Source: JAEYZS01 sp964469265 (GTDB lineage Bacteria; Bdellovibrionota; Bdellovibrionia; Bdellovibrionales; JAEYZS01). Taken from it: a stretch of 6,101 nt of DNA. The DNA lies in the NCBI GenBank assembly GCA_964469265.1, contig CAYXYF010000059.1, positions 1 to 6,101 of the forward strand. The letters are read 5' to 3'. Below are positions 6,002 to 6,101 of this stretch, piece by piece. Positions within the stretch are counted from its first letter, which is position 1. Each line of letters begins with the position of its first letter. The notes below the pieces were generated by a model that saw nothing but the letters and a program-made list of their open reading frames with translations, had not been told where the DNA came from and searched no databases. Made by a program: the position numbers and the translations under genes.

Positions 6002-6101
6002 ATGAAAATTTTTGGGTTCGGAAATTATGTGAAGAAGGGGCTGGGTGGACTTGATCCCAAGCTAAAGTGGTCATGGAAACCTGCCTACTGGAGTTTAATT
6101 A
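6002..6101 (+). CDS. Unrecognised protein, first 33 codons (3' end outside window)
   Basis: ATG 6002 opens a frame (MKIFGFGNYVKKGLGGLDPK, then a W- and K-rich stretch) that is open to the window edge. An in-frame TAA lies three codons upstream, so this is the first possible ATG. The residues so far are glycine-, lysine- and aromatic-rich, with no signal peptide or recognisable motif. There is no Shine-Dalgarno next to the ATG; the nearest purine-rich run (GGTAGGAG, 5975-5982) lies upstream of the predicted transcription start. The only support is the promoter at 5965-5993 and the open frame, and 33 codons open by chance is not rare. A GTG at 6029 is a possible later start. Confidence 0.35.
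   Translation, partial: MKIFGFGNYVKKGLGGLDPKLKWSWKPAYWSLI

Overview
The window reads as a stretch of chromosome from a moderately AT-rich Gram-negative bacterium. The gene set, a CHASE2-type sensor kinase, a sigma-54 activator and an IleS with a proteobacterial-type N-terminus, would suit a Bdellovibrio-like deltaproteobacterial lineage. That placement is inferred from family resemblance only; nothing in the window proves it.

Four genes occupy positions 1-5547, all on the minus strand, so transcription runs right to left. In order they are: a membrane sensor histidine kinase (5547-3694); a sigma-54-dependent response regulator (3694-2210) joined to it by a one-base TAATG overlap; an unrecognised 170-aa protein (2073-1561) whose C-terminus looks like a ribbon-helix-helix DNA-binding fold; and the first 487 codons of isoleucyl-tRNA synthetase (1463 to the left edge). 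The kinase and regulator are almost certainly a cognate two-component pair: a periplasmic CHASE2 domain senses an unknown signal, the His/Asp relay activates the AAA+ regulator, and this remodels sigma-54 RNA polymerase at target promoters. No convincing sigma-54 promoter is visible in the window, so the targets probably lie elsewhere.

The gap between the regulator and the 170-aa gene holds the most striking non-coding signal: a perfect 15-bp inverted repeat (2133-2171) with a TATACT -10-like hexamer at its centre. It lacks the GC-rich stem and T-tract of an intrinsic terminator, so an operator over the promoter of the 170-aa gene is the better reading. A fair sigma-70 promoter precedes ileS.

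The right end (5548-6101) is mostly non-coding. It holds a doubtful 37-codon hydrophobic ORF, several short hairpins, and a very good plus-strand sigma-70 promoter (5965-5993) that ends only eight bases before an ATG. That ATG opens an unrecognised reading frame leaving the window at 6101 and may be translated from a leaderless or nearly leaderless mRNA.
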